Source of the DNA: JBBQHM01 sp038323965 | GTDB taxonomy: Bacteria > Verrucomicrobiota > Verrucomicrobiia > Chthoniobacterales > UBA10450 | Length of the DNA stretch: 6,669 nucleotides | Assembly (NCBI GenBank): GCA_038323965.1 | Contig: JBBQHM010000118.1 | Location: 1-6,669 of the forward strand | Direction of reading: 5' to 3' | In this document: positions 5,402-6,669 of the stretch, piece by piece | How the letters are laid out: each line of letters opens with the position of its first letter | Position numbering within the stretch: the first letter of the stretch is position 1 | Made by a program: the position numbers and the translations under genes | Notes under the pieces: model-generated | Seen by the model: only the letters and a program-made list of their open reading frames with translations | Databases searched by the model: none | Told to the model about the DNA's origin: nothing

Positions 5402-6577
5402 TTAAAGGCCAAGGATTTTCCGCAGGTTTTTCGCCGAATCGAAAACCTCCACGGCACAGGCGCGGGCGGCGCGGGCCAGCGGGCGCTGATTTGCCATGAC
5501 CGCGGTCGCCGCTTCCGTGGCACTTTCGAGATCGTTGGCCACTAACATACCGCTCTGCTCGGGTAAATATTTAGCTGCGCCTGTATCCTCGGTTATCACC
5601 GGCCGTCCCAGCGCCATAAACATCGCGGCGCGGTCACTGATCCATCCTGTCCGCCACGCGACGTCCACGCCTTTGATCGCCGTAAATTCCGCCGTCGCGC
5701 TGGCGATATACCGCCGGTAAAGCCTCGCGCTACGTGCGACGACGTGCGGGTCGACGAGATTCCAGCCGAGCACGCGCAAGCGACGGCGTTCCGGGTCGTC
5801 ATCGGAAATATTCATTGCCAGCTCGAATTGCGTCCGCGGAAATCTGGTCGGCAATTCGATGAATTTTTCGAACGCCGACTGCTTCGATAAATCCGGAAAA
5901 TCGCCATCCACCTCTATCGCGCCGCCCCAGTACCATTGTCCGATGGTGGAGAATTTTGGGATACGCGGCAGTGGCTTGGCGTGGACTGACTTCGTATCGA
6001 CGAGAGGATAAAAAGTGCGCCATTTCCGCGATGACTTTGGGAGCTTGCAGTCTTTGCGATTCACATTGAGCCCGATCGTCCAGAACTCGTGGTGATGTGA
6101 TTGGCCCATCTCGAGCTTCGTCATCCAATAAAAAACTTCGCTCGGATCGATATCGCAGAAAATGCGGCGTTCGAACTCCAGGAGGAATGGCGGGTGAATC
6201 GAATTGCTCAGATTGAGCAGGGTGCTGGGCCCCTTGATCCGATCCATCAATTCGCGCTTTGAAATTCCGATGCAACGAAAGCTCGCGAGATCGTGTGAAT
6301 CGCCAGCCGGGGTTTGGTAAAGAATGCAGTATCGATCGGCCAGGCCATACGTCCGAAGCTGGCGCTGAAAACCGCGAATGCAGTCCTGGTCATGTCTCCC
6401 GTCCGAAGTTGCCGGCAGAATCTCGAGCCAGATGGCGTCGAGCTTTAAACGTCGCAGGCCGAGCATCCATTGCAGCGGCACGGAAAAATTCCCACCTCCC
6501 TCCCGATATTTCGCCGCGAATCCGCACCCGAGAAAAACCGTCACCCTGGAAACTCGCAGCGCGCGAGCCACCGACAA
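5402..6577 (-). CDS. GT-B-fold glycosyltransferase-like protein
   Basis: The 391-residue product has the two-domain outline of GT-B glycosyltransferases, which move sugar from a nucleotide-sugar donor. The N-terminal Rossmann start reads VTVFLGCGFAAKYREGGG (12-29), then NFSVPLQWMLGLRRLKLDAIWLEILP. The C-terminal domain carries EFTAIKGVDVAWRTGWISDR (297-316), then AAMFMALGRPVITEDTGAAKYLP (317-339), SGMLVANDLESATEAATAVM (342-361) and a basic helical tail. This matches the donor-site RTGWxSDR...GRPVxxxDTG pattern of CgeB-like and GT1/GT4-like proteins. There is no signal peptide or membrane segment. The start is uncertain: TTG at 6577 opens the frame after a TAA, but GTG at 6571 or GTG at 6544 (directly before TVFLGCGF) are equally plausible, and none has a strong ribosome site. 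Donor, acceptor and product are unknown, and no polysaccharide cluster is visible in the window. Confidence 0.75.
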   Translation of the reverse strand: MSVARALRVSRVTVFLGCGFAAKYREGGGNFSVPLQWMLGLRRLKLDAIWLEILPATSDGRHDQDCIRGFQRQLRTYGLADRYCILYQTPAGDSHDLASFRCIGISKRELMDRIKGPSTLLNLSNSIHPPFLLEFERRIFCDIDPSEVFYWMTKLEMGQSHHHEFWTIGLNVNRKDCKLPKSSRKWRTFYPLVDTKSVHAKPLPRIPKFSTIGQWYWGGAIEVDGDFPDLSKQSAFEKFIELPTRFPRTQFELAMNISDDDPERRRLRVLGWNLVDPHVVARSARLYRRYIASATAEFTAIKGVDVAWRTGWISDRAAMFMALGRPVITEDTGAAKYLPEQSGMLVANDLESATEAATAVMANQRPLARAARACAVEVFDSAKNLRKILGL

Positions 6578-6669
6578 GCAAGATCGCCAGCGGAGTTACT
6601 TCCATGGCGTGCGCCTACGTCGTAGCATCGTGGCGTGATCACCCCCACGGACGCATGGGACCGAGTCAG
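6578..6669. other. Right-edge segment upstream of the glycosyltransferase, no gene assigned
   Basis: These 92 nt contain the leader of the glycosyltransferase gene. A plus-strand GTG at 6635 opens a frame (VITPTDAWDRV...) that runs off the edge and could be the start of a divergent gene, but only 11 codons are visible. One minus-strand frame is also open to the edge and ends at a TAA just before the TTG at 6577. Neither can be decided from this sequence, and no promoter pair or terminator is convincing. Confidence 0.2.

Noticed and set aside
6390..6605. Minus-strand frame starting MEVTPLAILLVGG, considered as an alternative N-terminus for the glycosyltransferase
   Set aside because: It is in a different frame from the glycosyltransferase and becomes Arg-rich and featureless where it overlaps the conserved FLGCGF…REGGG segment.
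6635..6669. Possible start of a divergent plus-strand gene at GTG 6635
   Set aside because: Only 11 codons are visible, with no clear ribosome site; this is too little to call a gene.

Overview
The window looks like chromosomal DNA from a Gram-negative, moderately GC-rich bacterium, most likely of the Planctomycetes-Verrucomicrobia-Chlamydiae group and plausibly a soil Verrucomicrobiota. This is inferred from three genes together: a DUF5069 protein, a tandem pair of Deg9-like two-PDZ proteins with a signal peptide on the second, and a Pup/UBact-ligase-type gene outside an actinobacterial context. No rRNA or marker gene is present, so the phylum is not proven. No mobile element, CRISPR array, tRNA or rRNA is visible.

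Layout. From the left edge to 2926, two plus-strand genes form a tight unit. The first is a trypsin-like Deg/HtrA protease with a complete His-Asp-Ser triad, cut off at its 5' end by the window edge. The second is a paralogue of the same architecture that has lost the catalytic His and Asp and the oxyanion motif, so it is probably a pseudoprotease. They overlap by ATGA. Facing them on the minus strand (2893-4350) is a PafA/Dop-family enzyme, the ligase/deamidase family that handles the ubiquitin-like modifiers Pup and UBact. Its 3' end overlaps the pseudoprotease gene by 34 nt. A 101-nt divergent spacer separates it from a plus-strand DUF5069 gene (4452-4919).

The right third is a minus-strand group: a GT-B-like glycosyltransferase (5402-6577), a pterin-4a-carbinolamine dehydratase (5052-5336), and an easily missed 57-codon ORF for a single-pass membrane protein (4916-5089). 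This small ORF starts inside the end of the dehydratase gene and ends in the same CTAG that terminates the DUF5069 gene on the other strand.

The genes are packed very tightly, and no stretch over 300 bases lacks a gene. The left half brings together two protein-quality-control themes: an envelope or periplasmic Deg protease with an inactive partner, and protein tagging by a Pup-like system. No Pup/UBact modifier, proteasome subunit or Mpa/ARC ATPase gene is visible here. The most interesting items are the active/inactive Deg pair, the Pup-ligase-family gene in a non-actinobacterial setting, and the overlooked small membrane protein gene.
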